A stretch of 64,000 nt of DNA from Mucilaginibacter flavidus (GTDB lineage: Bacteria > Bacteroidota > Bacteroidia > Sphingobacteriales > Sphingobacteriaceae), in assembly GCF_024055575.1 (NCBI RefSeq), contig NZ_JAMXOE010000033.1, positions 1-64,000 of the forward strand. Direction: 5' to 3'. The position numbers and the translations under genes are program-made. Under the pieces are notes generated by a model, which saw only the letters and a program-made list of their open reading frames with translations, ran no database searches and had not been told where the DNA came from. Below are positions 51,627-60,661 of the stretch, in pieces (the first letter of the stretch is position 1; the number at the start of each line of letters is the position of its first letter).

Positions 51627-52475
51627 TTACGGGTTATTACTCACGGGTACAGTGGTACTAATCGCCTCGGCCGCATTACCCCCGGGAACAATAATACTAA
51701 CAGCTTCAACCGGAGGGCTAACCGGGGCAGGGGCTGCTGCTACAACATTGCCGGTGGCTGGATCTTCAGGCGCGCTTTCAACAGTCGGCTTGTTTTCGGA
51801 AGCCCGCATGGTTAAAAAGGTAACGCCGCTTATGCCGGTTAGGGCCAGCAAAGTATCGCTGAGTTCGGGCATTACGCAGCCGCTTTGCACGTGGGCCACT
51901 TTCATTATGTATACGATCATGGCGATGGAGGTCCACACAAAGTTCTGGAACCGGTGTATGCTCACACCGTTATGGTCCGATAAAATATCGGAGAAAAAAC
52001 CTTTCGAGGGGCGATTTTGATGCCGGGGCCTGTTATCAAGCTCCTCACGTTTATCAATAATGGCCGCCGCCGTTAGGATGCCGGTGCCGATGCCCATTAA
52101 TACCAGGGCAGTTTTATTAATGGCGCCATCCGCGCAGTCGCCCTTGGTTAACGATAAATAGATATAGGACGAAGCAATGATCACCGTCCACGCGGCAAAC
52201 TGCGTTTTTGCCAGGCTGAAGGGACTTTTTTTATTTTGTATTTTAGTTTTTGTACGGCGCTGCACTTTTGAAACTTCTTCATCAAACTGGTCGCAGTCGG
52301 TGATTTCGTCGCGAAGCATATTGGTGTACCGGCTCAGTAAGAAAGATAGCACAATGATAACGCCTATAACGCAATAGGCTTGTATATCGTGGCCCTCAGA
52401 CACCTTTCCGTGCTCGCAGCCAGATAATGCTGCAGCCAAAGCCACCGCGGCGAAAACAATTAAAAATCGTTTCAT
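51627..52475 (-). CDS. Membrane-anchored protein of unknown function with a lipoprotein-like start
   Basis: A 282-residue protein. The N-terminus MKRFLIVFAAVALAAALSGC looks like a lipoprotein signal with Cys20 as lipobox. Four hydrophobic segments follow. Two similar blocks, FSLAKTQFAAWTVIIASSYI and ISIHRFQNFVWTSIAMIVYI-like (SIHRFQNFVWTSIAMIVYI), suggest an internal repeat. An Ala/Pro/Val-rich tail follows from about residue 225. I recall similar two-block membrane proteins in other bacteria without a known role. The 330 bp between it and the ATPase gene upstream hold no gene I accept. Confidence 0.65.
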   Translation of the reverse strand: MKRFLIVFAAVALAAALSGCEHGKVSEGHDIQAYCVIGVIIVLSFLLSRYTNMLRDEITDCDQFDEEVSKVQRRTKTKIQNKKSPFSLAKTQFAAWTVIIASSYIYLSLTKGDCADGAINKTALVLMGIGTGILTAAAIIDKREELDNRPRHQNRPSKGFFSDILSDHNGVSIHRFQNFVWTSIAMIVYIMKVAHVQSGCVMPELSDTLLALTGISGVTFLTMRASENKPTVESAPEDPATGNVVAAAPAPVSPPVEAVSIIVPGGNAAEAISTTVPVSNNP

Positions 52476-52833
52476 ATTTTAAGAAATTAAGTATTGGTTT
52501 GCCGGCTTGCCCGGAATTGTGGTTAAGGTGTATTTATTAAGGTGTTATAGCAATTGGGTATTATTCATCAAAATGCGTTAAAATACTAGTGAAACAAGGT
52601 TAAATGAACATGCAATCAATTTAAAATGATGCTGAATTACGGTTCAGGTAATTGTGACTAAATTATAAAAAGGTTTTTGAAAATCAAATAGTTAAGCGGT
52701 GCTTTCGATGGCTGTTTGAATTGGGGGAGTAATTTAAATTTCGTATGGCCGCAGTTTCCCACCCGCTGCCAATGTGTATTTGACAAAGCAGTATAGAAGC
52801 GGGTGGGAGCCTGGGAAGATTTGAGAAGGGGTA
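52476..52833. other. Gene-free gap with a CCCACCCGCT / AGCGGGTGGG hairpin
   Basis: CCCACCCGCT at about 52757-52766 pairs with AGCGGGTGGG at about 52797-52806, and flanking TTCCC/GGGAA extend it. It follows the OB-fold gene on the minus strand and is a likely terminator of that operon. The rest is AT-rich and featureless. Confidence 0.5.
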
Positions 52834-53247
52834 CTATTTTACTATTACCCCTTCATTTAATACTACGTCAGTTAAAAAACCGGCGCAAATACCTTTCACT
52901 ACAATAGTGGAATGCGTGCCGCTTATTTTGCTACCATTTTTTAATGTACACAAAACCCCCGAAAATGGATCATTACTCTTAAGGGTAACGGTATAATTAC
53001 CAGCCTGGTCTTTGCCCTCTTTTATTACATCTCCTTTTATTTGAATTACTTTGTTCAAATAATGTGCATTTGCACTGGATTCGTTAGCCTGGTAATCCTT
53101 AACAAGTTGCCCGGCCGTTACAGCGATGGCATTTTCCAACTCCACATCCCTGTGGTGGGTTTTTGAATACTGAAACACGTAATACCAAACCGCCGCAATC
53201 GAAGTAAAGCAAAGCGCGAGTAATATCAATACGATTTTAATTTTCAT
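52834..53247 (-). CDS. Membrane-anchored OB-fold (tRNA_anti-like) protein
   Basis: A 137-residue protein with one N-terminal membrane segment (IVLILLALCFTSIAAVWYYV) and an OB-fold-like domain (LNKVIQIKGDVIKEGKDQ, STIVVKGICAGFLTDVVLNE) of the kind I know as tRNA_anti-like, found in periplasmic or envelope proteins of Bacteroidota. It probably faces the periplasm. It is last in the cytochrome/YceI/DUF5777 operon, 11 bp after the preceding gene. Confidence 0.75.
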   Translation of the reverse strand: MKIKIVLILLALCFTSIAAVWYYVFQYSKTHHRDVELENAIAVTAGQLVKDYQANESSANAHYLNKVIQIKGDVIKEGKDQAGNYTVTLKSNDPFSGVLCTLKNGSKISGTHSTIVVKGICAGFLTDVVLNEGVIVK

Positions 53248-53258
53248 TATTAGATATG

Positions 53259-54206
53259 TTAGTAGGTGGTTTTTGCCGGATTTTTCGGTTTTACTACCGA
53301 AAACACCCTCGAAATATTAAATCCAAAACGTATGCCGCCGTTACCCCATAGCCCCTGGGTTTGGGTAATAAAACTGCTCTCGTTTATCCCGGTCGAGTTG
53401 GTGAAAAACAACTGGAACACATGCCCCCCGGTTTCAATGTCGAACCCTACTGACGCGGAGTTGGTATAGCCCCCCAACTGGGTAACCTGGTAATAGTATT
53501 CGCCGGTAAGGTTCACCCTTTTAGACAGGCGCTGACGAAAACCGATCCCCATCGAATACAGATCGTTTTTAACAGCTTTAGTCGGAACTATATTATAATG
53601 CACCATAGTTGGAACCAGTTGCAATGAAAAATAATCATTGAATTTTCGCGCCAGGATTAGTTGGCCGGAAAAGCTAAAATGGTCCGAGTAGTTTATCGGA
53701 AAAGTCGTAACCGTATCTTTCAATGAGCGCCACACGCCCGTTGCAGCCAGGCTTATTGATATTGGCATATTAACTTTACCGGTCGACTGGCGCAAAATTC
53801 GGTATTTAAAAAATCCGTCAAATTCCTTATTGAATGTGCTTCGGCCTATACCAACCTCAAGCCTGTCGGTAATACCATAATCAAGCCCAAGGCGCATGGT
53901 AGCCTGGTCCAATCCAAAAAAATTATACGACCCGGTGTTTACGAAACCAAAACGGTGCGATATTCTAAGATCCAAAATTCCCCTGCCGGTATTTTCAATT
54001 GTTTGCCCGTTTATCAGTCGGGTCGATTTAAATATCGATGTTGTGATGTCCGTTTTTTCTTTTGCGTCTTTTTTATCCTGCTCGTCCTGCATTTTAAACA
54101 GGTCGGGGGTTTGGCCAAAAGCGTTGTGCGGAAATAAATAAACTATGCTAATTAAGGCGATACACCAAAATAGCTTTGCGCTTGTTTTGTGCTGATAGGT
54201 TTCCAT
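53259..54206 (-). CDS. DUF5777 family beta-barrel outer membrane protein
   Basis: A 315-residue protein with signal sequence (KLFWCIALISIVYLFPHNAFGQ, cut near residue 32). Then a charged segment (KMQDEQDKKDAKEKTDITTS) and a run of amphipathic strands with many GLDYGI, VGIGRSTF, YFSLQLVPTM turns, fitting the DUF5777 barrel family. Probably in the outer membrane. Its stop/start with the YceI gene overlap by one base at 54206, so they are coupled; this gene set (cytochromes, YceI, DUF5777) recurs in Bacteroidota. Confidence 0.85.
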   Translation of the reverse strand: METYQHKTSAKLFWCIALISIVYLFPHNAFGQTPDLFKMQDEQDKKDAKEKTDITTSIFKSTRLINGQTIENTGRGILDLRISHRFGFVNTGSYNFFGLDQATMRLGLDYGITDRLEVGIGRSTFNKEFDGFFKYRILRQSTGKVNMPISISLAATGVWRSLKDTVTTFPINYSDHFSFSGQLILARKFNDYFSLQLVPTMVHYNIVPTKAVKNDLYSMGIGFRQRLSKRVNLTGEYYYQVTQLGGYTNSASVGFDIETGGHVFQLFFTNSTGINESSFITQTQGLWGNGGIRFGFNISRVFSVVKPKNPAKTTY

Positions 54207-54745
54207 TATTGATACTTACAATTAACTGTTACCTCGGCTTCGTTTGCTATTTTTCCACCGATATATGAACCTGTTATGCCATAGTCGGCAAGCTTTACTT
54301 TAAAGGCGCCGTTTACAGTCGGGGTGCCTTTGGCAATCGTAATCTCCCCAGTAGTTGATACTTTTTGCGATACACTATGTATGGTTAATGTGCCCGAAAA
54401 ATTTGCCGTGTATTTACCATCCTTTGCAAAGTTCACGGTGCCGATATTGGTGATAAAGCCCCTAAACTCGGCTTTGGGGAATTTTGAGCTTTCCAGGTAG
54501 TTTTCATTGAAGTGGTCTTCCATTAACTGGTTCTCAAATTTGAAACTTTTGATAAGGGCACTGAATATCACCTGGCCGGTTTTATCAACCATTTTGCTGT
54601 CGACCTGGTTATTTATACCAATTACCTTTTCAAGGGGGCTGCTCGCGTTGAACCTGATTTGCCCTGTTGTAGTTGAAAATATTTTTTGCGCATGCAGGCC
54701 GAAACTTAAGCCTGCAAAAAATAAAAGAAGGGTTGCTTTTTTCAT
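54206..54745 (-). CDS. YceI family periplasmic lipid-binding-type protein
   Basis: A 179-residue protein with signal peptide (MKKATLLLFFAGLSFGLHAQ). The YceI domain includes FKFENQLMEDHFNENYLESS, FPKAEFRGFI and FSGTLTIHSVSQKV. YceI proteins are lipocalin-like barrels that bind isoprenoids or similar lipids. It sits between two cytochrome c genes and the DUF5777 barrel, which suggests a quinone or isoprenoid link to the electron-transfer proteins, as inference. Confidence 0.9.
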   Translation of the reverse strand: MKKATLLLFFAGLSFGLHAQKIFSTTTGQIRFNASSPLEKVIGINNQVDSKMVDKTGQVIFSALIKSFKFENQLMEDHFNENYLESSKFPKAEFRGFITNIGTVNFAKDGKYTANFSGTLTIHSVSQKVSTTGEITIAKGTPTVNGAFKVKLADYGITGSYIGGKIANEAEVTVNCKYQ

Positions 54746-54756
54746 GGTAGTTAAGT

Positions 54757-55119
54757 TTAATTGTTAAGGGCGCCATTGTCAATCCAGGTTTGGATAGTTT
54801 TGATGTCGCAGCTGGAAAGCTGCTGCCCGTTTTGGGGCATAGCAGGTATGCCTCCCGTATGTTTTATAGAGTTCATTAGCTGCCCGTTGCTTACATAAAT
54901 TTTTAAAGCACTATAGCTGTCTAATTTTATTCCGGCACCTGCAGAAGCGCTGGCGCTGTGGCAAGCCGAGCAATTTGTAGTTATGATTGCTGACACATTT
55001 TGACTATAGGTTGCCGTAGTAATTGTGCACGGTGCCTGGGGGTAAACCAAATTAGAATGGTCGTAAAAGCAACTGCTTAGCATGACTAGCATGGTAAACA
55101 GGATGATATATGATTTCAT
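54757..55119 (-). CDS. Lipoprotein c-type cytochrome, single heme
   Basis: About 120 residues from the ATG at 55119, which opens a lipoprotein signal (MKSYIILFTMLVMLSSC). A heme c site, CSACHS, lies in SAIITTNCSACHSASASAG, and the Met ligand region is likely GGIPAMPQNGQQLSSCDIKT. It ends with IQTWIDNGALNN, a motif shared with the preceding gene product. An earlier start at 55185 would overlap that gene and lacks a signal sequence. It should be an envelope electron carrier. Confidence 0.85.
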   Translation of the reverse strand: MKSYIILFTMLVMLSSCFYDHSNLVYPQAPCTITTATYSQNVSAIITTNCSACHSASASAGAGIKLDSYSALKIYVSNGQLMNSIKHTGGIPAMPQNGQQLSSCDIKTIQTWIDNGALNN

Positions 55120-55133
55120 GTTTTTTTTAAGAT

Positions 55134-55862
55134 TTATTGTGGGCACCCACTGTTTATCCACTTGGTTATTTGAGTTACCTGGCAATCGCTTAATTTGCCC
55201 GATTGCGGCATATTCATTGCTGCATTTGCCGAGGTGAAATTAATGGCGTTTAAAAAGTTAGCCTTCATTGTAGTGCCGGCTGATTTGGCACTGGCATAAT
55301 CGCTCAATACAACATTGCCCGATCCGGGAGCTATCCCATGGCATCCGTTACAATAGGTAGCAAACAGCAGTGAAATACCATTGTTATATGTTGTTTTAGT
55401 GGTATCGCATGTGGTTACAGCGCAGCTATTATTCAATGCGCCCTGGTTTATCCATTTACCAATAGTTGCTACTTGCGCCGTGCTTAGTTGCGGCTTATTC
55501 CGTGGCGGCATTGAGCCTTCCTGTATAACCGTATAATATTTACTCTCATTCGGGTTTTTCGCCCTTATGCCCTGCATAATATTAGCATAACTGGTTAATA
55601 CAAGTTCCTCGCGCTGGGTGGCCGCATCATGGCAGCCGGCGCTTGCACAATAGGTCTGAAATAACGGCAACACATCGGTTTGAAAGCAGACAATGTCGCT
55701 GGGCGGTGTGCCTGTGCCGCCGCCGGTGTTGCCACCTGTGCCGCCGGTATTTCCGCCCATGCCCCCGCCAGGGGTGCCACTGCTTTTGGGGGCAATACCG
55801 TCATGCGTGCATGCAAATAGCATAAAAATTAAAGTTCCGATGATCAATAGGGGTCTTTTCAT
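55134..55862 (-). CDS. Lipoprotein c-type cytochrome, two hemes
   Basis: A 242-residue protein with a lipoprotein start (MKRPLLIIGTLIFMLFAC) and a Gly/Thr-rich linker (about 28-53). Two cytochrome-like domains follow, each ending in KWINxG: the first has CASAGCH, a CX4CH heme site, with SMPPRNKPQL as Met ligand region; the second has CNGCH with MNMPQSGKLSD. It leads a five-gene minus-strand operon. The start codon is preceded directly by nine C residues on the coding strand. Confidence 0.88.
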   Translation of the reverse strand: MKRPLLIIGTLIFMLFACTHDGIAPKSSGTPGGGMGGNTGGTGGNTGGGTGTPPSDIVCFQTDVLPLFQTYCASAGCHDAATQREELVLTSYANIMQGIRAKNPNESKYYTVIQEGSMPPRNKPQLSTAQVATIGKWINQGALNNSCAVTTCDTTKTTYNNGISLLFATYCNGCHGIAPGSGNVVLSDYASAKSAGTTMKANFLNAINFTSANAAMNMPQSGKLSDCQVTQITKWINSGCPQ

Positions 55863-56858
55863 GGGGGGGGGTGTTTAATGGTTGATTTAAATTTTACATC
55901 AGCAGTATCGTTTACGTGCCATTTTTTTACCGGGCTGCGATTAATTACATGGTTGTTTAAAAAGCCAGGAAAATAGCTCTGCGTACTTTGGTAACAAAAA
56001 TGTTACAATTGCAAGAACGGCAGACAAGCCTATGATATTATCACCTTTGAAAAAAAAAGATGCTAATTGTTAATTGGCTGTTAGGCAGCCTCTTTTTTGA
56101 AACCAAAATCTGTACAAAACAGCGCAAGCCGATGCTTTAAAGATGTCTTTAATTGGAGCCGGGAACTTGCATTAGGATCAGTCGAAAAGAACCGGGAAAC
56201 CGCGTAAGCAGTTCGGGTTAGCTGCAAGAGTAATTCACCAGCCTATTTTTGAGCATGATTAAGCGCATAGGGATATCGGCAATATGCTTTACTGTATTTG
56301 GTTACGGTAAGCGGTTTCGCTGTAAATGTGCATTATTGCTTTATTCATCTTTTTGTCGTAAGCAATAAATGCGCCCGTAAAAGGTTGGAGCGCACCGGGC
56401 GTTAAAATGGATTGTTGCAAGGACACGCACCTTGTGGCAAATGTTAAGGATGCCCACAAGGGTGGCATAAACACTGTTTGTGCCATAGTATTTAGCGTTA
56501 GCCCGCCTGCCGTGGTTTTTGCTGGCAATTATTACCAGCAAAAGCCGGCTTACCTGGCCGTAATTTTATACAAAGATTTGCTTGATCCACCGCCTGGCAG
56601 TATTCCTGTTTTTTTGAAGAACCCGATGCGTCGCGTCTGATTGACTAGTGCCTTTGCGCCGTCTTTTAACGCAGGCCGTTGACCTGCGCTGATAGGTTGA
56701 ACCCTTACAAGGTTAGTGATTTGCACCGTAATCTACTACAAAAAACGATAAAAATTCCCCAAAGGGGTAAATCAGTCGGCGCAGGGTATATCCCTGCGCT
56801 AGAATTGAGGTTTCGAAAATTTAAGGTTAACAACCCAGCTAACCACGCAGTTTCCGCT
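55863..56858. other. One kilobase without a recognisable gene
   Basis: Begins with the G9 tract next to the cytochrome start. From 56290 to 56640 several short frames on both strands are open at once, with no domain I know; they may be decayed coding DNA. At 56660-56810 a repeat-type sequence (GCAGGCCGTTGACCTGCGC, CCCAAAGGGG, GCGCAGGGTATATCCCTGCGC) forms small palindromes like those at other intergenic sites. Confidence 0.5.
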
Positions 56859-57650
56859 TTAAAAATCAGAATATTCCGTAGGATGAAGAAATATAATATC
56901 GGCGTGCGAAACGTTGTTTTTATATTCCTCTTTAGCGATAAGCGTTTTCCATTGCGAATCATTCCCAAATGCTTCCCAATGTTTGTCCCTGTCGGCTTTG
57001 CTGTTAAAGGTGGTCATATACATCAGGTTCGGCATGCGGCTGCCCGATATCACTTCCGAATAAAAAACGGCATTAAAGCCCAATCTTTTAAAAAGTCCTA
57101 TTTCGTCGCCCGTATTAAACATGCGCACTTTGTTGACATTATATTTTTCTGTTGCACTTTCATAGCTGCGCAATTCATAAACCCTGTCGGCCTTTGCAGC
57201 CGTAAGGTTGGGTACTGCGGTTGATGGCATTCCCGGGAAAGCCTGCAGTATAATTGATTCGATACGGGAATAAGGGGCATTTTTGTAATCCGCATCAATA
57301 TAGTCTTTGCCATCAGCCAGATACTTTGCATCAGCCTGCAGCCGTTTTTCAATTCCTGCTAATTTATCCAGCGAGGAAAAGGGAGTGAAAACATAAATCC
57401 GCTTGTCCGTATCCTGTTGTGTAACCGGCTTAAATATTCCCGCATGCTTAATACCTGCGCGATGAACAGCCGGTACGTATGCTTGTTGTAAATATTGCTC
57501 CAGCCTGGTTTCCTGCTCCTGGGTTTTATAATGGTAAATTTTAAGCTGGTAATAATCCGCCGGTGGCGCAGCCGCAACAGCATTTAAAGCGGATATTAAA
57601 AAGATGAAAAGACAAAGGCAAATAAACCTGGATAAACGGGATAACTTCAT
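56859..57650 (-). CDS. Exported NIPSNAP family protein
   Basis: A 263-residue protein with signal peptide (ICLCLFIFLISALNAVAA). Two ferredoxin-like NIPSNAP domains are visible: YYQLKIYHYKTQEQETRLEQ and VYELRSYESATEKYNVNKV, the latter with the usual FYSEVISGSRMPNLMYMTTF. NIPSNAP proteins have no settled biochemical role in bacteria. It is on the same strand as the HxlR gene and 111 bp downstream of it. Confidence 0.9.
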   Translation of the reverse strand: MKLSRLSRFICLCLFIFLISALNAVAAAPPADYYQLKIYHYKTQEQETRLEQYLQQAYVPAVHRAGIKHAGIFKPVTQQDTDKRIYVFTPFSSLDKLAGIEKRLQADAKYLADGKDYIDADYKNAPYSRIESIILQAFPGMPSTAVPNLTAAKADRVYELRSYESATEKYNVNKVRMFNTGDEIGLFKRLGFNAVFYSEVISGSRMPNLMYMTTFNSKADRDKHWEAFGNDSQWKTLIAKEEYKNNVSHADIIFLHPTEYSDF

Positions 57651-57761
57651 GAATTGTTTTGTTTAATGTTCGCCACAAACTTAGGTTAACGCCGCTTTAA
57701 AAATAAAATTGAGGCTACTAATAAATCAATTAGTGTAACAATGCCCCCCCTTTTTCAAAAA

Positions 57762-58115
57762 TCAAAACTGCATTTTGGTTTCCGCAAAATTGCACAAACT
57801 GCCTAATATTTCACTCAATTCTTCGGCCTTAGCGGTTAAAGCGTATTCGGTGCGGGGCGGCGTGCCCGGTATATAACATTTATGCACCAGGTCATGTTGT
57901 TCAAGGTGTTTCAACCTGTCGGCAAGTATATGGTCACTGATGTGCTCCAGATCTTCCTTTAAACTGGTAAAACGGTTATTGCCTTCTTCTATGCTGAACA
58001 ATACTTCAGTCATCCATCGTTTACTCAATAAATAAATCAATTCGTTAAGTGCACACTTTTCTTCCAGGAACGATTGGTTATAGAAATTTGTTGAACTTAG
58101 CTTTCTCTCTGACAT
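57762..58115 (-). CDS. HxlR family transcriptional regulator
   Basis: A 117-residue winged-helix regulator. The HxlR pattern is complete: EEKCALNELIYLLSKRWMTE (N-terminal Cys at about 17), ILADRLKHLEQHDLV (recognition helix and wing) and YALTAKAEELSEIL. It is divergent from the aldo/keto reductase gene. HxlR proteins usually respond to aldehydes or electrophiles and control adjacent oxidoreductases. TTACTTTGTAAG at about 58142-58153 in the gap is a near-palindrome and could be its site. Confidence 0.9.
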   Translation of the reverse strand: MSERKLSSTNFYNQSFLEEKCALNELIYLLSKRWMTEVLFSIEEGNNRFTSLKEDLEHISDHILADRLKHLEQHDLVHKCYIPGTPPRTEYALTAKAEELSEILGSLCNFAETKMQF

Positions 58116-58277
58116 GACTAACTTTTTAATGTGTGGCTAATTACTTTGTAAGTTATTGATACAAAAAACGGTTTGTTGTTTCTTTGCAGCCGTCATTACA
58201 AAATATCAACGACTAATAAAGCCAAATTATTTTATTGTGGCAAATTAGCAAAAATTGCATTTATAATATTACAAACT

Positions 58278-59273
58278 ATGAAATACCGAAAATTAGGAAA
58301 CACAGATTTGCAGCTTTCAGAGGTGACTTTTGGCGCCTGGGCGGCCGGGGGATGGATGTGGGGCGGCACAGAAAGAAAAGATGCTATAAATGCGATCAGA
58401 ACTGCATATTCGCTGGGCGTTACGTCGATAGATACCGCGCCGATATATGGGCAGGGAACGAGCGAGGAAATTGTAGGCGAGGCTATGAAAGGGGTTTCGC
58501 GGCACAGCTTCCAGATACTGACCAAATACGGCATGCGCTGGGATTTAAAAAAGGGGGATTTTGCCTTTAGCAGTAAAAACAATAGCGGAAAGGCTATTGA
58601 TATTTATAAATATGCAGGTAGGGAAAGCATAATTAAGGAATGTGAGGACAGTTTGAAAAGATTAGGTACAGATTATATCGACCTTTACCAAATTCACTGG
58701 CCCGACACTACAACACCTATTGAAGAAAGTATGGAAGCTGTTACCCGGCTTATTGAGCAGGGGAAAGTAAGGCACGCCGGTGTTTGCAATTATGATGCGC
58801 GCCAGTTAGAAGAAGCGGCAAAGTACATCCCGCTGGTTTCTGACCAGGTTCCTTACAGCATGGTAAAACGTGATATTGAGACGGCACTTATTCCTTATTG
58901 TATCGAAAATAAAAAATCGATATTGGCGTACAGTCCGTTAGAGCGCGGGCTTTTAACCGGTAAAATGCTTCCCGGATACAAATTTTCTGAGGGGGATCAT
59001 CGCCGGCAGGTGCGGTTTTTTAAGGATGAGAATTTGAAAAGAACCAGCGAATTTTTAAACCGGATAAAGCCTGTTGCTGATGAAAAACACATCACATTAG
59101 GACAATTGGTTATCCTTTGGACGCTTGCACAGCCTGGCATTACCATTGCGCTGGTTGGCGCGAGGAATGCCGAACAGGCTATTGAAAATGCCAAAGCCAT
59201 CAACAGCAGTTTAACTGAAGAGGAAGTAAAATTGATTTCAGAACATCTTGCTGCTTTGGAGTTAGCTCCTTAA
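58278..59273 (+). CDS. Aldo/keto reductase
   Basis: A 331-residue NADPH-type reductase. I use the ATG at 58278, which opens MKYRKLGNTDLQLSEVTFG, the standard family start; an earlier in-frame start gives an unlikely 35-residue leader. Catalytic residues: Asp in DTAPIYG with Tyr, Lys in LTKYGMRW, and His in YQIHWPD. The cofactor region GITIALVGARNAEQA is present. It is followed by a strong terminator and is probably controlled by the divergent HxlR regulator. Confidence 0.9.
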   Translation: MKYRKLGNTDLQLSEVTFGAWAAGGWMWGGTERKDAINAIRTAYSLGVTSIDTAPIYGQGTSEEIVGEAMKGVSRHSFQILTKYGMRWDLKKGDFAFSSKNNSGKAIDIYKYAGRESIIKECEDSLKRLGTDYIDLYQIHWPDTTTPIEESMEAVTRLIEQGKVRHAGVCNYDARQLEEAAKYIPLVSDQVPYSMVKRDIETALIPYCIENKKSILAYSPLERGLLTGKMLPGYKFSEGDHRRQVRFFKDENLKRTSEFLNRIKPVADEKHITLGQLVILWTLAQPGITIALVGARNAEQAIENAKAINSSLTEEEVKLISEHLAALELAP

Positions 59274-59311
59274 ACCCGTAAATTCTAACAGCAGCATTAT
59301 AATTCAGACAA

Positions 59312-59350
59312 AAATGGCCGGCAAAATATCTCCGGCCATTTGTCATTTTT
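59312..59350 (+). terminator. Rho-independent terminator after the aldo/keto reductase
   Basis: AAATGGCCGG and CCGGCCATTT form a perfect 10-bp stem, followed by GTCATTTTT. It lies 39 bp after the stop codon. Confidence 0.85.
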
Positions 59351-59438
59351 AGTCCTCTGCCCAGCAATCCCCAGCCTAAATAACCACCTGTTTGCAATAA
59401 GTAATTCAATTTTCTTTATCTTTAATTTTTTATCGACA

Positions 59439-59942
59439 ATGAAGACCCTCAAAATATTTTTTGTCCTGCTGGTATTAAGTACCGGCGTTGCCAGGGCTCA
59501 GTTTACCAAAGCCGAACTGCAGGTTAGCGGGCTTACCTGCGCCCTGTGCGCCAAAACCACCGAAAGATCGTTACAAAAACTGCCCTTCATCAGCGAAATT
59601 AAAACCGACCTGATACGCAACACCTACCTGATTACCTTTAAAACCGGCGAACAGGTAAATTTTGACCAGATAAGCAAGAGCGTGAAGGATGCAGGCTTTT
59701 TTGTAAGCACCCTCAAAGCCACTTTCGACTTCACCAATGTAAAAGTTGCCGATAATCGCTTCACCTACGGCGGCGACAGCTTTCAACTGATGAATGCTGA
59801 GAAATCGCCTGAAGGTCAGGTGGCGGTTACTATTGTCGACAAGGGTTTTGCGCCAAAATCGGTTTCCAAAAAATACCTGGGTACACTTGCTGATGCAGGT
59901 AAATCAAGCACAGGCGGCAGGACGTATCACGTGGCTATATGA
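59439..59942 (+). CDS. Exported protein with an HMA-like metal-binding domain
   Basis: A 167-residue protein from the ATG at 59439, which opens a signal peptide (MKTLKIFFVLLVLSTGVARA). The following domain has the heavy-metal-associated pattern QVSGLTCALCAKTTERSLQK (CxxC), then SEIKTDLIRNTYLITF and ISKSVKDAGFFV. The C-terminal 80 residues are beta-rich with no name I know. A periplasmic copper or other metal carrier is likely; substrate unknown. It is a single gene. Confidence 0.8.
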   Translation: MKTLKIFFVLLVLSTGVARAQFTKAELQVSGLTCALCAKTTERSLQKLPFISEIKTDLIRNTYLITFKTGEQVNFDQISKSVKDAGFFVSTLKATFDFTNVKVADNRFTYGGDSFQLMNAEKSPEGQVAVTIVDKGFAPKSVSKKYLGTLADAGKSSTGGRTYHVAI

Positions 59943-60039
59943 CCGCTGATTTATTTGATTGCGTTGATTTCGCTGATTTTGCCTACAGTATATTCCTTGA
60001 CAATCAACGTAATCATTCCCCCATCAGCGGTTTGGCGGT

Positions 60040-60570
60040 TTAATGGTTTATCAGCTTCAGCGCCTGCGTCACATGTCCCAGGTGGTGCTTGCTATGCCAT
60101 GCGTACAGCGCCAGTGCGGTTTTTAGCTGCATGGTTTTGCCGGTGGCAGGGTGCGTAAAGGTGCGGCGCCATTCGTCTTCCCCAAAACTGTCCAGCAGGG
60201 CGCCCCAGTGCAGGTGCAAGCCTTCCAGTATTTTTAACGATGATTCCACCGGCATGCGGTAGTCGGGCAGCAGGGCCCAGTCGGCTTCTTCGTAAGGTTT
60301 AATAGTTGGGTTATCCTCGGTAAGGGCCCATTTAAAGCGCAGCAGGCTGTTCATGTGGCTGTCGGCGCAATGGTGTACAACTTGCCTTATGGTCCATCCA
60401 CCGGTGCGGTAGGGTGTGTCGAGTTGCTTCTCGTTAAGGTTAACAATTGCATGGCGCAGTTTACCAGGGAATTCTTTAATGGTTTTGGTCCACTTGCGTA
60501 AATCTTCAGGAGTATACGATGCCGGGGCAGTGAATGTGCCGACAGGGTATTTTAATAGGTCGTCTGTCAT
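60040..60570 (-). CDS. DinB/YfiT family putative metal-dependent hydrolase or thiol transferase
   Basis: A 176-residue protein of the DinB-like four-helix family, YfiT group. The metal His residues fall in VHHCADSHMNS and WHSKHHLGHVTQAL, and TGGWTIRQVVHH is a strong family signature. YfiT proteins are listed as bacillithiol transferases or metal hydrolases. It stands alone. Confidence 0.9.
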   Translation of the reverse strand: MTDDLLKYPVGTFTAPASYTPEDLRKWTKTIKEFPGKLRHAIVNLNEKQLDTPYRTGGWTIRQVVHHCADSHMNSLLRFKWALTEDNPTIKPYEEADWALLPDYRMPVESSLKILEGLHLHWGALLDSFGEDEWRRTFTHPATGKTMQLKTALALYAWHSKHHLGHVTQALKLINH

Positions 60571-60661
60571 GGTTAGTAAAAAAAATTAAATTAGGTATAA
60601 TTTTAATGTTCAACAAGGTTTTGGGCTATTTTAGCGTTTTGTATGTGTTATTTACACCCCG

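Noticed and set aside
56289..56640. Overlapping short frames on both strands
   Set aside because: Several frames are open together, no family is recognised and none has a convincing start; described as a gene-free region instead.
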